NCBI GenBank assembly: GCA_903877115.1
Contig: CAIRCS010000024.1
Span: forward strand, 1-60,319
Length of the DNA stretch: 60,319 nt
Direction: 5' to 3'
From: an uncultured Legionella sp.
Lineage (GTDB): Bacteria > Pseudomonadota > Gammaproteobacteria > Legionellales > Legionellaceae
The stretch's first letter is position 1; each line of letters begins with the position of its first letter. The notes under the pieces are model-generated. The model saw only the letters and a program-made list of their open reading frames with translations. It was not told the DNA's origin and ran no database searches. Below, in pieces: positions 26,140 through 36,836 of the stretch. The position numbers and the translations under genes were made by a program.

Positions 26140-27432
26140 ATGCGGTTGTTAGGTGGATTTTTTGTATTATTGCTTTGGTCAACGTTGGGGTGTGCTGCAG
26201 CGACAGAAGCTTTGGACAAAGTCGTGGCAGTGGTGAACGATAATGTGGTTACGCAACATGAATTAGATTCGCAAACGGAATTGATGCGCAAACAATTATT
26301 ATCCAAGAAGATGCCCGTTCCGCCGGAAGAGGCATTACGGAAACAAGTTTTACAGCATTTGATTGAGGTCGATCTACAGCTTCAATTAGCTAAAACCAAT
26401 GATATTACCGTAGATGCTACTGAGTTGGATGCAGCGATTGCCAAAATTGCTGAAGACAATCACTTAACTATGACTCAGTTTCGAGAAGCTCTTCACCAAG
26501 AGGGGATGACTTGGGAAAGTTATCGTGAGAGTTTGCAAAAAGAAATGATTATTGGCCGCTTGCAGCAACGGATTGTAGGGAATGAAGTTGATGTGACACC
26601 GCAACAAGTGGATGACTATCTGAAAAATGAGCTGGCAAACGATAAATCAAGATCATTGTTTCATGTGCAAAATATTGTCATTCCACTTCCAGAAGCGCCC
26701 ACTACTCAGCAAATTATGCGTGCGAAATCTAAAGCGCAGCAATTGCTTGCAAAACTGAAAAAAGGGGATGATTTCAATTTGATGGCTGTCTCAGAATCTA
26801 GTGATGAATATGCTTTGGAAGGGGGAGATTTGGGCGAGCGGCATTTAGCAGAGTTACCCGCTGTGTTTGAGAAGCTTGTTCAAACCATGAAAGTTGGCGA
26901 AGTTGTAGGACCTATTCGTACGGGAAATGGTTTTCAATTAATCAAGTTAGTGGAATTGAAAGAAAATGAAGAACAACATCGCGTCACCAAAATGCATGCT
27001 CGCCATATCTTATTAAAGCAAGATGTGAATATGACGAATGATGAAGCGATAAAGCAAGCTAATAATTTGTATGAGCAACTTAAGTCGGGTAAAGATTTTG
27101 CTAATATGGCTAAAATGTATTCTTTAGACTCCAGGTCGGCAGCCAATGGCGGAGATTTGGGTTGGGTAGTCGCAGATGAATTGGTGAAGCCTTTTAGCGA
27201 AGCTATGGCAGCATTGCCTCTGCATACGATCAGTAAACCAGTAAAAACTCCTTTTGGGTGGCATTTGATTGAAGTATTAGAGCGTAAAGAAGTAGATGAT
27301 TCGGAAGCGTTCAAACGCCAACAAGTCCGGGCGTTTTTACAGCAACGTAAATTTAATGAAGTCGTGCAAAATTGGAAACAACAAATGCATGCGCAATCGT
27401 TTGTGAATATTCTTGAAAAGAATTTGGCATGA
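26140..27432 (+). CDS. surA: Periplasmic chaperone/peptidyl-prolyl isomerase SurA
   Basis: Chaperone for outer-membrane proteins, including LptD. The ATG at 26140 (MRLLGGFFVLLLWSTLGCAA, 430 aa) has GAGGGG 8 nt upstream. A signal peptide is followed by the SurA N-domain (EALDKVVAVVNDNVVTQHEL) and two parvulin (PpiC) domains. The first runs about 165-270 (FHVQNIVIPLP to GNGFQLIKLVE) and the second about 280-380 (MHARHILLKQD to PFGWHLIEVLERK). The stop overlaps the pdxA start. Confidence 0.96.
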   Translation: MRLLGGFFVLLLWSTLGCAAATEALDKVVAVVNDNVVTQHELDSQTELMRKQLLSKKMPVPPEEALRKQVLQHLIEVDLQLQLAKTNDITVDATELDAAIAKIAEDNHLTMTQFREALHQEGMTWESYRESLQKEMIIGRLQQRIVGNEVDVTPQQVDDYLKNELANDKSRSLFHVQNIVIPLPEAPTTQQIMRAKSKAQQLLAKLKKGDDFNLMAVSESSDEYALEGGDLGERHLAELPAVFEKLVQTMKVGEVVGPIRTGNGFQLIKLVELKENEEQHRVTKMHARHILLKQDVNMTNDEAIKQANNLYEQLKSGKDFANMAKMYSLDSRSAANGGDLGWVVADELVKPFSEAMAALPLHTISKPVKTPFGWHLIEVLERKEVDDSEAFKRQQVRAFLQQRKFNEVVQNWKQQMHAQSFVNILEKNLA

Positions 27433-28397
27433 AACCAATTTTAGTCACATCGGGTGAACCTGCTGGGATTGGTCCTGACTTGTGTTTGGACTTAGCGGAT
27501 CTTTCTTTGCCTGTAGTAGTTTTGGCCGACCCGGAGGTGATAAGAGCGCGCGCTGCCCTACTTGGGAGATCTCTGAAGATTGATGACTATCATTTTGATA
27601 TGCCTTATCAATATCGTCCCCACCATTTGTACGTATGGCCGTTTCGTTGCCCAATACCGGATAATCCCGGGGTACTCAATTCTGATGCATCTGGTTATGT
27701 GCTCGAAATGCTCACTTGTGCAGCTCAGGCTTGTCTAGCTGGAAAAGCTGCGGCTGTGGTGACCGCGCCCGTGCATAAAGCTATTATCAATCAAGCCGGT
27801 ATTCCTTTCACAGGGCATACGGAATTTTTCTCAGACTTGACCGGATGTCAAACGGTGATGCTGTTGGCTAGTGAGGAGCTGCGTGTGTCGTTGGTAACGA
27901 CGCATTTGCCATTACATGCGGTAGCTTCAGCTATCACAGCAGAGCGACTTCGGACACATATACAAATTTTATATTGCAGTTTACAGCGTGATTTTGGGAT
28001 TGCAGCACCTAAGCTTAAAATATTGGGGCTCAATCCTCATGCTGGAGAAGACGGGTATCTTGGTCAAGAAGAGCAGGCAGTGATTCGTCCTGTGATTGCC
28101 GAATGCCAACAACGAGGCATGGCAGTGCAAGGTCCTTACTCAGCAGACACCGCATTTTTGGAAACAGAGGATTGTGATGCGTTCGTAGCGATGTATCATG
28201 ATCAGGGCTTGCCAGTACTAAAATTCGCAAGCTTTGGTCAAGCAGTGAATATTTCTTGTGGGTTACCATTTATACGAACGTCCGTGGATCATGGAACTGC
28301 CTTATCATTGGCAGGCACTGGACAAGCGTCTTCTCAGTCTTTGCAGGCAGCAGTGAGATTGGCAGCACAGATGGCACAGAACCATGCACAACATTAG
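27429..28397 (+). CDS. pdxA: 4-hydroxythreonine-4-phosphate dehydrogenase PdxA
   Basis: NAD-dependent step of the DXP-dependent pyridoxal phosphate pathway. 322 aa. Family signatures: SGEPAGIGPDL at the N-terminus, VTAPVHKAIINQAGIPFTGH with TEFF, LGLNPHAGEDGYLG and AMYHDQGLPVLK near the C-terminus (metal-binding His and Asp). It has an ATGA overlap with surA and overlaps folA by 14 nt. In E. coli ksgA-apaG-apaH lie between pdxA and folA; they are absent here. Confidence 0.96.
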   Translation: MKPILVTSGEPAGIGPDLCLDLADLSLPVVVLADPEVIRARAALLGRSLKIDDYHFDMPYQYRPHHLYVWPFRCPIPDNPGVLNSDASGYVLEMLTCAAQACLAGKAAAVVTAPVHKAIINQAGIPFTGHTEFFSDLTGCQTVMLLASEELRVSLVTTHLPLHAVASAITAERLRTHIQILYCSLQRDFGIAAPKLKILGLNPHAGEDGYLGQEEQAVIRPVIAECQQRGMAVQGPYSADTAFLETEDCDAFVAMYHDQGLPVLKFASFGQAVNISCGLPFIRTSVDHGTALSLAGTGQASSQSLQAAVRLAAQMAQNHAQH

Positions 28398-28878
28398 TTT
28401 AGTAGTCGCAGTTGATGAAAAGATGGGGATTGGCAGGGGGCAACAATTGCTGTGCCATCTTCCAGAGGATTTGGCATTTTTCAAACAACAAACCATGGGC
28501 AAACCTTTGATTATGGGGCGACGCACCTATCAATCTATCGGTCGACCATTACCTGGTCGTCGTTCTATTGTGCTATCGAAGGATAGTTTAGGTATCCCTG
28601 GCGTAGAAATGGCGCATACCCTGGAGCAAGCATTAGAATTATGTGCAGCGGCACCGGAAGTGATGGTGATTGGCGGGAGTTCTGTGTATGCTCAGTTTTT
28701 GCCCCTAGCCCAGCGTATCTATCTGACTTTGATTCACCACAGTTTTGCAGCAGATGTATTTTTTCCCGAGTTTGATGCAAAATTATGGAAGGTCACGATA
28801 TTGAAAGAATTTGCGTCAGATGAAAAAAATAAATACGATTTGACCTTTATGTGTTATGAGAAAGTTGGTGCTGTTTAA
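28384..28878 (+). CDS. folA: Dihydrofolate reductase
   Basis: Reduces dihydrofolate to tetrahydrofolate with NADPH. 164 aa, normal length. It has the N-terminal strand ISLVVAVDEKMGIG, the catalytic acid (Asp29 in HLPEDLAFFK), the NADPH-binding MGRRTYQSIGRPLPGR, and VMVIGGSSVYAQFLPLAQRIYLT. The nearly invariant Pro-Trp pair before the catalytic loop (E. coli P21-W22) is Leu-Cys (residues 23-24). It is the last gene of lptD-surA-pdxA-folA. Confidence 0.94.
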   Translation: MHNISLVVAVDEKMGIGRGQQLLCHLPEDLAFFKQQTMGKPLIMGRRTYQSIGRPLPGRRSIVLSKDSLGIPGVEMAHTLEQALELCAAAPEVMVIGGSSVYAQFLPLAQRIYLTLIHHSFAADVFFPEFDAKLWKVTILKEFASDEKNKYDLTFMCYEKVGAV

Positions 28879-28907
28879 AAGACGGGCATCAAGGTGTTGT
28901 TTGTTCT

Positions 28908-28932
28908 TTATTTTGCACATATGGCAAAATAA
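28908..28932 (+). terminator. Possible terminator after folA
   Basis: A perfect 9-bp stem (ttattttgc at 28908-28916, gcaaaataa at 28924-28932) has a 7-nt loop, with a T-rich stretch a few bases later (28939-28944). It is AT-rich and so not a strong terminator. Confidence 0.35.
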
Positions 28933-28987
28933 GCTCCATTTTTTGATCGGAGATAAGATGTTTTACGCAAGTACGGCAGTCAAACTC

Positions 28988-29016
28988 TTGACAACGCCTC
29001 GTGGACTATATAAAAT
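28988..29016 (+). promoter_or_regulatory. Strong promoter of the str (rpsL) operon
   Basis: TTGACA (28988-28993), a 17-bp spacer and TAAAAT (29011-29016), 11 of 12 consensus positions in all. Transcription would start near 29023, leaving a leader of about 98 nt before rpsL. It likely drives rpsL-rpsG-fusA-tuf and perhaps the S10 genes that follow without a gap. Confidence 0.8.
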
Positions 29017-29038
29017 CCGCCCTCTTTATACGTAAGTT

Positions 29039-29081
29039 CTTTGTATGTGAGAGATCGGCTTTGCCTGCTTTTTATACAAAG
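29039..29081 (+). promoter_or_regulatory. Leader hairpin of the str operon mRNA
   Basis: ctttgtat (29039-29046) and atacaaag (29074-29081) form a perfect 8-bp stem, with an inner ggc/gcc pair in the loop. It lies between the predicted start point and rpsL. It could be a site for control by a ribosomal protein, though in E. coli the S7 site is between rpsL and rpsG. Confidence 0.35.
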
Positions 29082-29120
29082 CTAAATTAATAAATCTGTA
29101 AAACTTGGAGTTAATGCGAG

Positions 29121-29501
29121 ATGGCTACCATCAATCAGCTTGTGCGAAAACCGCGAGTTCATACAAAAAGAAAAAGTAATGTTCCAGCTCTGGAGTCATG
29201 TCCACAGCGACGTGGTGTTTGCACGCGGGTATATACAACTACTCCTAAAAAGCCTAACTCAGCAATGCGAAAAGTTGCCAGGGTACGTTTGACAAATGGC
29301 TTTGAAGTGTCATCATACATCGGCGGTGAAGGCCATAATTTGCAAGAGCATTCTGTCGTACTGATTCGTGGCGGCCGGGTAAAAGATTTGCCAGGGGTGC
29401 GTTATCACACAGTCCGCGGTAGCTTAGATACCTCGGGTGTGAATGATCGTAAGCAGGGTCGCTCAAAGTATGGTACTAAACGACCTAAAGACAAGAAATA
29501 A
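29121..29501 (+). CDS. rpsL: 30S ribosomal protein uS12
   Basis: Decoding-centre protein of the small subunit. 126 aa with the invariant [21 protein letters not shown] and [15 protein letters not shown] segments. Streptomycin-related Lys43 and Lys88 equivalents (PKKPN and GRVKDLPG) are the wild-type Lys. First gene of the str operon. Confidence 0.98.
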   Translation: MATINQLVRKPRVHTKRKSNVPALESCPQRRGVCTRVYTTTPKKPNSAMRKVARVRLTNGFEVSSYIGGEGHNLQEHSVVLIRGGRVKDLPGVRYHTVRGSLDTSGVNDRKQGRSKYGTKRPKDKK

Positions 29502-29521
29502 CCTGAACTTAGGAATGAGCT

Positions 29522-30052
29522 ATGCCAAGAAGAAGAGAAGTACCGAAACGAGAAATATTGCCGGATCCTAAACATCATAGTGAACTGTTAGCAAAATTCA
29601 TCAACGTGTTGATGGTGGATGGCAAAAAATCCATTGCTGAAAAAGTAACTTACGGCGCTTTAGACCATTTGCAAGATAAACTACGCAAAGCCAAAAAAGA
29701 AAGTGCTGACGGCGAAGATGGTTCAGAAGGCGGTGGAAAGCTGGCCTCTGTTCTGCAGTATTTTGAGCAAGCACTTGATAATGTGCGGCCCACTGTAGAA
29801 GTGCGTTCGAGGCGTGTAGGCGGAGCAACATACCAAGTTCCAATCGAAGTAAGACTGGATCGAAGTATTGCACTTGGTATGCGCTGGATTGTGCAATGTG
29901 CCAGACTCCGTGGTGAGAAGGGTATGATGTTGCGTTTGGCTGGCGAATTAATCGATGCAGCACAAAACAAAGGCGCAGCAGTAAAGAAGAGAGAAGAAGT
30001 GCACCGTATGGCAAAAGCAAATGCACCATTCGCGCATTTAAGATTTCATTAG
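29522..30052 (+). CDS. rpsG: 30S ribosomal protein uS7, with internal insertion
   Basis: Nucleates assembly of the 30S head. 176 aa against 156 in E. coli (B-type). The extra length of about 19 residues lies at about 51-80 ([20 protein letters not shown] and on), between the ALDHL helix and the [14 protein letters not shown] block; both sides align normally. From memory, Legionella and Coxiella uS7 are also longer here, which would make it a lineage trait rather than a defect. Confidence 0.97.
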   Translation: MPRRREVPKREILPDPKHHSELLAKFINVLMVDGKKSIAEKVTYGALDHLQDKLRKAKKESADGEDGSEGGGKLASVLQYFEQALDNVRPTVEVRSRRVGGATYQVPIEVRLDRSIALGMRWIVQCARLRGEKGMMLRLAGELIDAAQNKGAAVKKREEVHRMAKANAPFAHLRFH

Positions 30053-30077
30053 CCTATAGACTAGAGAGGATAGCCCC

Positions 30078-32171
30078 GTGTCAGTTACTCCATTAGAACT
30101 ATACCGAAATATTGGTATTGCAGCGCACGTAGATGCCGGTAAAACCACTACGACCGAACGTGTTTTATTTTACACAGGTACTTCACACAAAATTGGTGAA
30201 GTGCATGACGGTGCTGCAACCATGGACTGGATGGTTCAAGAACAAGAGCGCGGGATTACTATCACTTCAGCTGCCACTACTTGCTACTGGTCAGGCATGG
30301 ATAAACAATATCCGAAGCACCGAGTGAATATAATTGATACCCCAGGACACGTAGACTTCATGATTGAAGTTGAGCGGTCTTTGCGCGTATTGGATGGTGC
30401 AGTCGTAGTGTTTGATTCAGTGTCTGGTGTGGAGCCGCAGTCAGAAACAGTATGGCGTCAAGCAAACAAATATGGTGTGCCGCGTATTGTTTTTGTAAAT
30501 AAAATGGACCGTATGGGCGCGAATTTTTTGCGTGTGGTAGACCAAATCAAAAAACGACTTGGTTCAGAGCCAGTTGTTGTTCAATTACCAATCGGGTCCG
30601 AGGAAAAGTTCGTCGGCGTGATTGACTTGATAAAAATGAAAGCTATTGAGTGGGATGAAGAAAGCAAAGGCATGAGCTTTCAATATCATGATATTCCCGC
30701 AGCTATGTTAGCCGACTGTGAAGAATGGCGCGCCAAGATAGTTGAAGCTGCCGCAGAAACTTCAGAAGACTTAATGAACAAGTATTTGGAAGGTATAGAA
30801 CTCACTGAAGAAGAAATCAAAGCCTCATTAAGACAACGAACGATTAATAACGAAATTGTCCCTGTTTTTTGTGGGTCAGCTTTTAAAAACAAAGGCGTTC
30901 AAGCAGTGCTGGATGGTGTGGTGGATTATTTGCCTTCTCCAATAGATATTCCTCCAGTGAAAGGTGTCGATGAAGATGGCGAGCCAGATCATCGTATTAC
31001 TGCTAATGATGCTCCATTTGCTGCCCTGGCATTCAAAATTGCGACAGATCCTTTCGTTGGAACACTCACCTATTTTAGAGTGTATTCAGGTACATTGAAG
31101 TGCGGTGATACTGTATACAACGCAGTAAAAGGAAAAAAAGAAAGAATTGGACGCTTGCTGCAAATGCATGCCAACTCACGAGAAGAAATTAAAGAAGTAC
31201 ACGCAGGGGACATTGCTGCAGCGGTTGGTTTGAAAACAATGACGACCGGTGACACACTGTGTGATTTGGCTAAAATTATTATCTTGGAACGCATGGATTT
31301 TCCTGAACCAGTGATTGCTGTTGCAGTGGAGCCTAAAACCAAAGCAGACCAAGAAAAAATGGGGATAGCGTTGGGCAAGTTGGCTCAGGAAGATCCCTCA
31401 TTCAGAGTGCATACAGATGAAGAATCTGGGCAAACGATTATTGCGGGTATGGGTGAGTTGCATTTAGAAATCATCGTAGACCGAATGAAGCGCGAATTTT
31501 TGGTTGAAGCCAATGTCGGCAAGCCTCAGGTTGCATACCGTGAGTCTCTGCAACAAGCAGTTGAACAAGAAGGTAAGTTTGTTCGGCAGTCAGGTGGTAG
31601 AGGTCAGTATGGTCACGTGTGGCTTAAAATCGAACCACAAGAACGTGGAAAAGGGTATGAGTTTGTTAATGCGATTGTTGGCGGCGTGATTCCTAAAGAA
31701 TATATTCCTGCAGTTGATAAGGGTGTTCAAGAGCAGCTCCAGAATGGTGTGATAGCGGGTTACCCTGTTGTAGACGTCAAAGTAACGTTGTTTGATGGGT
31801 CATTCCACGAAGTGGATTCTAGTGAAATGGCATTCAAGATTGCAGGCTCACAGTGCTTTAAACAAGGTGCATTGAAAGCGAAGCCAGTATTGCTTGAACC
31901 CATTATGCAAGTTGAAGTAGTTACCCCTGAAGATTATATGGGTGATGTTATGGGCGATCTCAGTAGACGTCGCGGAATATTGCAAGGTATGGAAGATACC
32001 CCAGCTGGGCGTGCGATTCGTGCAGAGGTACCGCTTTCAGAAATGTTTGGGTATTCCACAGATCTACGTTCTGCAACACAAGGTCGTGCAACGTATACTA
32101 TGGAGTTTACAAAGTATTCAGTAGCTCCAGCAAATATTACAGACGAGATAATTAATAAGCGGGCGAAATAA
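30078..32171 (+). CDS. fusA: Elongation factor G
   Basis: Translocation GTPase. 697 aa from a GTG start, preceded by GAGAGGA. G motifs: [17 protein letters not shown] and NKMDR. Domains II to V follow at normal length, including the domain IV segment [15 protein letters not shown]. It lies between rpsG and tuf, the standard str operon order. Confidence 0.98.
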   Translation: MSVTPLELYRNIGIAAHVDAGKTTTTERVLFYTGTSHKIGEVHDGAATMDWMVQEQERGITITSAATTCYWSGMDKQYPKHRVNIIDTPGHVDFMIEVERSLRVLDGAVVVFDSVSGVEPQSETVWRQANKYGVPRIVFVNKMDRMGANFLRVVDQIKKRLGSEPVVVQLPIGSEEKFVGVIDLIKMKAIEWDEESKGMSFQYHDIPAAMLADCEEWRAKIVEAAAETSEDLMNKYLEGIELTEEEIKASLRQRTINNEIVPVFCGSAFKNKGVQAVLDGVVDYLPSPIDIPPVKGVDEDGEPDHRITANDAPFAALAFKIATDPFVGTLTYFRVYSGTLKCGDTVYNAVKGKKERIGRLLQMHANSREEIKEVHAGDIAAAVGLKTMTTGDTLCDLAKIIILERMDFPEPVIAVAVEPKTKADQEKMGIALGKLAQEDPSFRVHTDEESGQTIIAGMGELHLEIIVDRMKREFLVEANVGKPQVAYRESLQQAVEQEGKFVRQSGGRGQYGHVWLKIEPQERGKGYEFVNAIVGGVIPKEYIPAVDKGVQEQLQNGVIAGYPVVDVKVTLFDGSFHEVDSSEMAFKIAGSQCFKQGALKAKPVLLEPIMQVEVVTPEDYMGDVMGDLSRRRGILQGMEDTPAGRAIRAEVPLSEMFGYSTDLRSATQGRATYTMEFTKYSVAPANITDEIINKRAK

Positions 32172-32205
32172 TATTCAACAATTTATAAGGTAACGAGGTA
32201 GAGTC

Positions 32206-33396
32206 ATGGCTAAGGAAAAATTTGAACGTAAAAAACCGCATGTAAATGTGGGAACAATTGGTCACGTAGATCATGGTAAAACAACGCTAACAGCGGCAAT
32301 TACTACGATTATGGCAAAAAAATACGGTGGTACAGCCAAGGCATATGACCAAATCGACGCGGCTCCAGAAGAAAAGGCGCGCGGGATTACGATTTCTACC
32401 GCACATGTTGAATATGAATCAGCAAATCGCCACTATGCCCATGTGGATTGCCCAGGACATGCGGATTATGTGAAAAACATGATTACTGGTGCTGCGCAAA
32501 TGGACGGTGCGATATTAGTGGTTTCTGCAGCAGACGGTCCTATGCCACAAACTCGTGAACACATTTTGCTATCTCGACAAGTAGGCGTACCCTATATCGT
32601 TGTTTTCTTAAACAAAGCAGATATGGTAGATGATGCTGAGTTATTAGAACTAGTTGAGATGGAAGTTCGCGATTTGTTGAGCTCCTACGATTTTCCTGGC
32701 GACGATATCCCAATCGTGACTGGTTCTGCATTAAAGGCATTGGAAGGTGATCAGTCACCGATCGGTGAGCCTGCTATTGTCAAACTAGTGGAAACTTTGG
32801 ATTCATATATTCCTGAGCCAGTACGCAATATTGACAAAGCATTCTTGTTGCCGATTGAAGACGTATTCTCGATTTCTGGACGTGGAACAGTAGTAACTGG
32901 CCGTATAGAGTCTGGTATTGTCAAAGTAGGTGAAGAAGTTGAAATCATAGGGATTGTTGACACCATCAAAACAACTTGTACTGGTGTTGAAATGTTCCGC
33001 AAATTGTTGGACGAAGGACGCGCTGGAGACAACGTTGGGGTTCTATTACGTGGTACGAAGCGTGAAGAAGTGCAACGTGGTCAAGTTTTAGCAAAACCAG
33101 GTTCGATCAAGCCACATACTAAATTTGAAGCAGAAGTGTATGTGCTGTCAAAGGAAGAAGGTGGTCGACATACGCCGTTTTTCAATGGCTACCGTCCACA
33201 GTTTTATTTCAGAACTACGGACGTAACAGGAACTTGTGAATTACCTGCAGGCGTTGAAATGGTGATGCCAGGTGATAATGTGAATACTATAGTCACATTG
33301 CATACACATATTGCGATGACTGAAGGTTTGCGTTTTGCTATTCGTGAAGGTGGCCGTACTGTTGGTGCGGGCGTTGTAGCTAAGATTATTGAGTGA
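32206..33396 (+). CDS. tuf: Elongation factor Tu
   Basis: Delivers aminoacyl-tRNA to the ribosome. 396 aa with [29 protein letters not shown] and NKADM motifs, and the C-terminal barrel ending [14 protein letters not shown]. It runs straight into rpsJ. Only one copy is in this window; many gammaproteobacteria carry a second tuf by the tRNA-rplK region. Confidence 0.98.
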   Translation: MAKEKFERKKPHVNVGTIGHVDHGKTTLTAAITTIMAKKYGGTAKAYDQIDAAPEEKARGITISTAHVEYESANRHYAHVDCPGHADYVKNMITGAAQMDGAILVVSAADGPMPQTREHILLSRQVGVPYIVVFLNKADMVDDAELLELVEMEVRDLLSSYDFPGDDIPIVTGSALKALEGDQSPIGEPAIVKLVETLDSYIPEPVRNIDKAFLLPIEDVFSISGRGTVVTGRIESGIVKVGEEVEIIGIVDTIKTTCTGVEMFRKLLDEGRAGDNVGVLLRGTKREEVQRGQVLAKPGSIKPHTKFEAEVYVLSKEEGGRHTPFFNGYRPQFYFRTTDVTGTCELPAGVEMVMPGDNVNTIVTLHTHIAMTEGLRFAIREGGRTVGAGVVAKIIE

Positions 33397-33401
33397 TGAC
33401 T

Positions 33402-33716
33402 ATGAGCAATCAAAGTATTAAAATTCGACTAAAATCGTTTGATCATCGCATGATAGATGCATCAACCCGTGAAATAGTTGAGACGGCAAAACGTACAGGC
33501 GCTCAGATCCGTGGGCCGATTCCTTTACCAATGAGGAAAGAGAAGTTTACTGTTTTAACTTCTCCTCATGTTAATAAAGATGCACGAGATCAGTATGAGC
33601 TAAGAACGCATAAGCGCTTAGTAGTAATTGTTAATCCTACTGAGAAAACAGTTGATGCATTGATGAAACTTGATTTGGCAGCCGGTGTGGATGTTCAAAT
33701 TAGTTTGGATGATTAA
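33402..33716 (+). CDS. rpsJ: 30S ribosomal protein uS10
   Basis: 30S head protein, also the NusE antitermination factor. The ATG at 33402 ([19 protein letters not shown]) gives 104 aa (E. coli 103); starts at 33393 and 33396 overlap the tuf stop. [16 protein letters not shown] is intact. There is no separate S10 promoter visible: the tuf stop is 5 bases upstream. Confidence 0.97.
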   Translation: MSNQSIKIRLKSFDHRMIDASTREIVETAKRTGAQIRGPIPLPMRKEKFTVLTSPHVNKDARDQYELRTHKRLVVIVNPTEKTVDALMKLDLAAGVDVQISLDD

Positions 33717-33728
33717 AGAGGTGTTAGA

Positions 33729-34379
33729 ATGATCGGTTTATTGGGTCGAAAGATCGGAATGACTCGCATATTCACTCCGGAAGGAGCGTCAGTTCCCGTT
33801 ACGGTGGTAGAGGTACAGCCTAACCGTGTTTCTCAGTTGAAATCACTGGAGACAGATGGGTATACAGCGATTCAGGTAACAAGTGGTTCCAAAAAAGCAA
33901 GCCGGGTGTCCAAGCCTATGGCAGGACATTTCGCTAAAGCAGAAGTTGTAGCAGGCGATATGCTTATGGAAATCTCTGTTGACGATATTGGTGAGTACAA
34001 ATGTGGGCAGGTGATTTCTGCGCAAGATGTTTTCACAGAAGGTCAATTTGTTGATGTGGCTGCTGTTTCTAAAGGGAAGGGCTTTGCTGGAACCGTTAAG
34101 CGCCATAACTTTCGTACTCAAGATGCTTCGCATGGTAATTCACGCTCACATCGTGTGCCCGGATCGATTGGACAAAACCAAAGCCCAGGTCGTGTATTTA
34201 AGGGCAAGAAAATGGCGGGTCATATGGGCGCGCGGCGCGTGACTACACAAAGTCTAGAAGTAGTCAGAATTGACGCTGAACGTAATTTAATGCTGATCAA
34301 AGGAGCTATTCCAGGTGCGCCAGGCGCTCGTGTAGAAGTCAAGCTCGCTGTGAAAAAACAAGCAAGAGGCAAATCATGA
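33729..34379 (+). CDS. rplC: 50S ribosomal protein uL3
   Basis: Peptidyl-transferase-region protein. 216 aa. It starts [19 protein letters not shown] and contains the central loop [20 protein letters not shown], with the Gln that is methylated by PrmB in E. coli (Gln150 in SIGQ). ATGA overlap with rplD. Confidence 0.97.
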   Translation: MIGLLGRKIGMTRIFTPEGASVPVTVVEVQPNRVSQLKSLETDGYTAIQVTSGSKKASRVSKPMAGHFAKAEVVAGDMLMEISVDDIGEYKCGQVISAQDVFTEGQFVDVAAVSKGKGFAGTVKRHNFRTQDASHGNSRSHRVPGSIGQNQSPGRVFKGKKMAGHMGARRVTTQSLEVVRIDAERNLMLIKGAIPGAPGARVEVKLAVKKQARGKS

Positions 34380-34984
34380 CAACGAAAAAAGCAAGCGCTG
34401 CTAAAGCGTCAATGACACTTAGTCCTGCTGTTTTTGAATGTAGCTATAATGAAAGCTTAGTTCATCAAGCTCTCGTGGCCCACCAGAATAATCAACGCAG
34501 TGGCAACAGTGCGCAAAAAACACGTGCTGAAGTACGTGGCGGCGGCAGAAAACCGTGGAATCAAAAGGGAACTGGTCGTGCTCGAGCAGGTACTATTCGT
34601 AGTCCTCTGTGGCGCTCAGGTGGTGTGGTATTTGCATCGAAAAAACGTGATTATTCTCAAAAATTAAATAAAAAGATGTATCGCGGCGCAATTCGCAGTA
34701 TTCTTTCTGAACTTAATCGGACTGAACGCTTGATAGTTACGCCTGATTTTGTTTGTGTAGAGCCAAAAACCAAAGAGTTTTTAGCCAAAATGCAGGAATT
34801 GAACCTAAAAAGCGCATTGATCGTGATGCATGAATTAGGTGAAAATGAATACCTTGCTGGACGCAATGTTCCAGATTATTGGGTTTGCGAAGTTGAAGAA
34901 ATAGATCCTTTTATGCTATTAAGATTTGAAAATGTGCTGATGACAGAAGAAGCGGTTAAAATGTTGGAGGAGCGCTTACAATGA
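34376..34984 (+). CDS. rplD: 50S ribosomal protein uL4
   Basis: Exit-tunnel protein and, in E. coli, autogenous regulator of the S10 operon. 202 aa. The tunnel loop [20 protein letters not shown] is conserved. It starts four bases inside the end of rplC and ends four bases into rplW. No E. coli-type S10 leader is evident here because rpsJ follows tuf directly, so L4 attenuation upstream of rpsJ is unlikely in the same form. Confidence 0.97.
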   Translation: MTTKKASAAKASMTLSPAVFECSYNESLVHQALVAHQNNQRSGNSAQKTRAEVRGGGRKPWNQKGTGRARAGTIRSPLWRSGGVVFASKKRDYSQKLNKKMYRGAIRSILSELNRTERLIVTPDFVCVEPKTKEFLAKMQELNLKSALIVMHELGENEYLAGRNVPDYWVCEVEEIDPFMLLRFENVLMTEEAVKMLEERLQ

Positions 34985-35280
34985 ACGCTGAAGAACGGTT
35001 ATTAATGGTGCTACGTGCTCCGTATACATCAGAAAAAAGTACTTATCTTGCTGACAAAAGAAAGCAATATACATTTGAAGTACTAATTGATGCTAACAAA
35101 GGTGAAATTAAAAAAGCAGTTGAACACATTTTTCAAGTAAAAGTAAAGCATGTGACTGTTATGAATATGCAGGGTAAAAGAAAGCGTTTCAAACAGACAG
35201 CTGGGAAACGCAGTGACTGGAAAAAAGCGTTTGTTGCTCTCCAGGACGGACATGACATTGACTTGACAGTGACAGAATAA
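34981..35280 (+). CDS. rplW: 50S ribosomal protein uL23
   Basis: Tunnel-exit protein that docks SRP and trigger factor. 99 aa, with [15 protein letters not shown] near the start and the loop [22 protein letters not shown] overlap with rplD. Confidence 0.97.
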   Translation: MNAEERLLMVLRAPYTSEKSTYLADKRKQYTFEVLIDANKGEIKKAVEHIFQVKVKHVTVMNMQGKRKRFKQTAGKRSDWKKAFVALQDGHDIDLTVTE

Positions 35281-35292
35281 GGTAGACCGAAC

Positions 35293-36120
35293 ATGGCACT
35301 CATAATTTCGAAACCAACTTCTCCCGGTAAACGTGGAGAGATTAGGGTAGTACATAAGCACCTTCATAAAGGTAAGCCATATGCCCCATTAACTGAAAGC
35401 TTGAGCAAATCAGGTGGACGGAATAATAATGGCCGCATTACTGTGCGGCATATTGGTGGCGGATCGCGCACCCAATATCGTATTATAGATTTCAAACGTC
35501 TTAAAGACGGCATACCTGCAACGGTAGAACGTATTGAGTATGATCCTAATCGTTCGGCTTTAATCGCATTATTAGTTTACATAGACGGAGAAAGAAGGTA
35601 TATTATCGCCCCTTCTGGCCTTGAAAAAGGAAGCACCGTATTAAGTGGTGAGGAATCACCCATTGCTACTGGGAATGCGTTGCCATTAAAAAACATACCT
35701 CTAGGTACGACAATACATTGCGTCGAACTAAAGCCTGGAAAAGGCGCGCAATTGCTTCGCTCTGCAGGTTGTAGTGGGCAGGTTGTTGCCAAAGAAGGCG
35801 TTTATGCAACTTTGAAGCTCCGATCTGGTGAAATGCGAAAAGTGCTTTTAGCTTGTCGCGCAGTGATTGGTGAAGTGAGTAACAGTGAGCACAATCTCCG
35901 CGAATTAGGCAAAGCTGGCGCTAAAAGATGGCGTGGTATACGGCCAACAGTTCGTGGTGTTGCGATGAATCCTGTTGATCATCCGCATGGTGGTGGTGAA
36001 GGTAAAACTTCTGCAGGACGTCATCCAGTATCTCCATGGGGTGTATTGACCAAAGGATACAAAACGCGTTCAAATAAACGCACAGATAAATTTATTGTAA
36101 GAGGACGGAAAAAGAAATAA
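35293..36120 (+). CDS. rplB: 50S ribosomal protein uL2
   Basis: Core protein near the peptidyl transferase centre and subunit bridge. 275 aa. It contains [21 protein letters not shown] and the signature [20 protein letters not shown], with the essential His of the HPHGGG loop. It ends with a 76-bp gap before rpsS, the largest break within the S10 genes. Confidence 0.98.
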   Translation: MALIISKPTSPGKRGEIRVVHKHLHKGKPYAPLTESLSKSGGRNNNGRITVRHIGGGSRTQYRIIDFKRLKDGIPATVERIEYDPNRSALIALLVYIDGERRYIIAPSGLEKGSTVLSGEESPIATGNALPLKNIPLGTTIHCVELKPGKGAQLLRSAGCSGQVVAKEGVYATLKLRSGEMRKVLLACRAVIGEVSNSEHNLRELGKAGAKRWRGIRPTVRGVAMNPVDHPHGGGEGKTSAGRHPVSPWGVLTKGYKTRSNKRTDKFIVRGRKKK

Positions 36121-36196
36121 GGAAAGAAGTTTTTCGTGGTTTTTAGACGAACCTTAAATCCAAACCGTATATTTACTAATTAATGAGGAACATATA

Positions 36197-36484
36197 GTGG
36201 CTCGCTCTATCAGAAAAGGTCCTTTTATAGATGCACATCTAATGAGGAAAGTTGAAGAATCTTTGGCAACTAAGTCTAAAAAACCTATTAAGACTTGGTC
36301 GCGTCGTTCAACCATTTTCCCTAATATGATTGGGCTAACAATAGCAATTCATAATGGCCGTGACCATGTTCCTGTATATATTACTGATAATATGGTAGGT
36401 CACAAATTAGGTGAGTTTTCTATGACTCGAACTTTTAAAGGCCATTCTGGCGACAGAAAGGTCAAGGGCAAGTCCGACAAATAA
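36197..36484 (+). CDS. rpsS: 30S ribosomal protein uS19
   Basis: 30S head protein at the A-site finger bridge. 95 aa from a GTG start with TGAGGA upstream. It reads [20 protein letters not shown] with the family block [19 protein letters not shown] and the [15 protein letters not shown] end. Confidence 0.97.
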   Translation: MARSIRKGPFIDAHLMRKVEESLATKSKKPIKTWSRRSTIFPNMIGLTIAIHNGRDHVPVYITDNMVGHKLGEFSMTRTFKGHSGDRKVKGKSDK

Positions 36485-36495
36485 GTAAGAGGCAA

Positions 36496-36834
36496 ATGAT
36501 GGAAGTTACTGCGAGATTAAAAAATGCGTCATTATCTGCACAAAAATGCAGATTGGTTGCTGACATGATAAGAAAAACTTCAGTTGCTTCAGCTTTAAAT
36601 GTGCTGAAGTTTACTCCGAAAAAGGGTGCTCAAATTATGCTGAAGCTGCTTGAGTCAGCTATTGCGAATGCTGAGAATAATCTGGGTATTGATATTGATG
36701 AGTTGAAGGTCAGCACCGTATTTGTAGATGAAGCGGCAACTTTGAAACGAATTTTTCCTAGAGCAAAAGGTCGGGCGAATCGGATTTCTAAGCGTAATTG
36801 TCACATTACCGTGACTGTATCGGACGAGGAATAA
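36496..36834 (+). CDS. rplV: 50S ribosomal protein uL22
   Basis: Lines the exit tunnel. 112 aa starting [19 protein letters not shown]; the second Met (36499) is an equally good start, with AAGAGG upstream. The tunnel hairpin lies in the C-terminal part ([20 protein letters not shown]). Confidence 0.97.
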   Translation: MMEVTARLKNASLSAQKCRLVADMIRKTSVASALNVLKFTPKKGAQIMLKLLESAIANAENNLGIDIDELKVSTVFVDEAATLKRIFPRAKGRANRISKRNCHITVTVSDEE

Positions 36835-36836
36835 TT

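Noticed and set aside
29601..30029. Long minus-strand open frames opposite rpsG and other ribosomal genes
   Set aside because: Shadow frames of highly conserved coding sequence without binding sites or family features.
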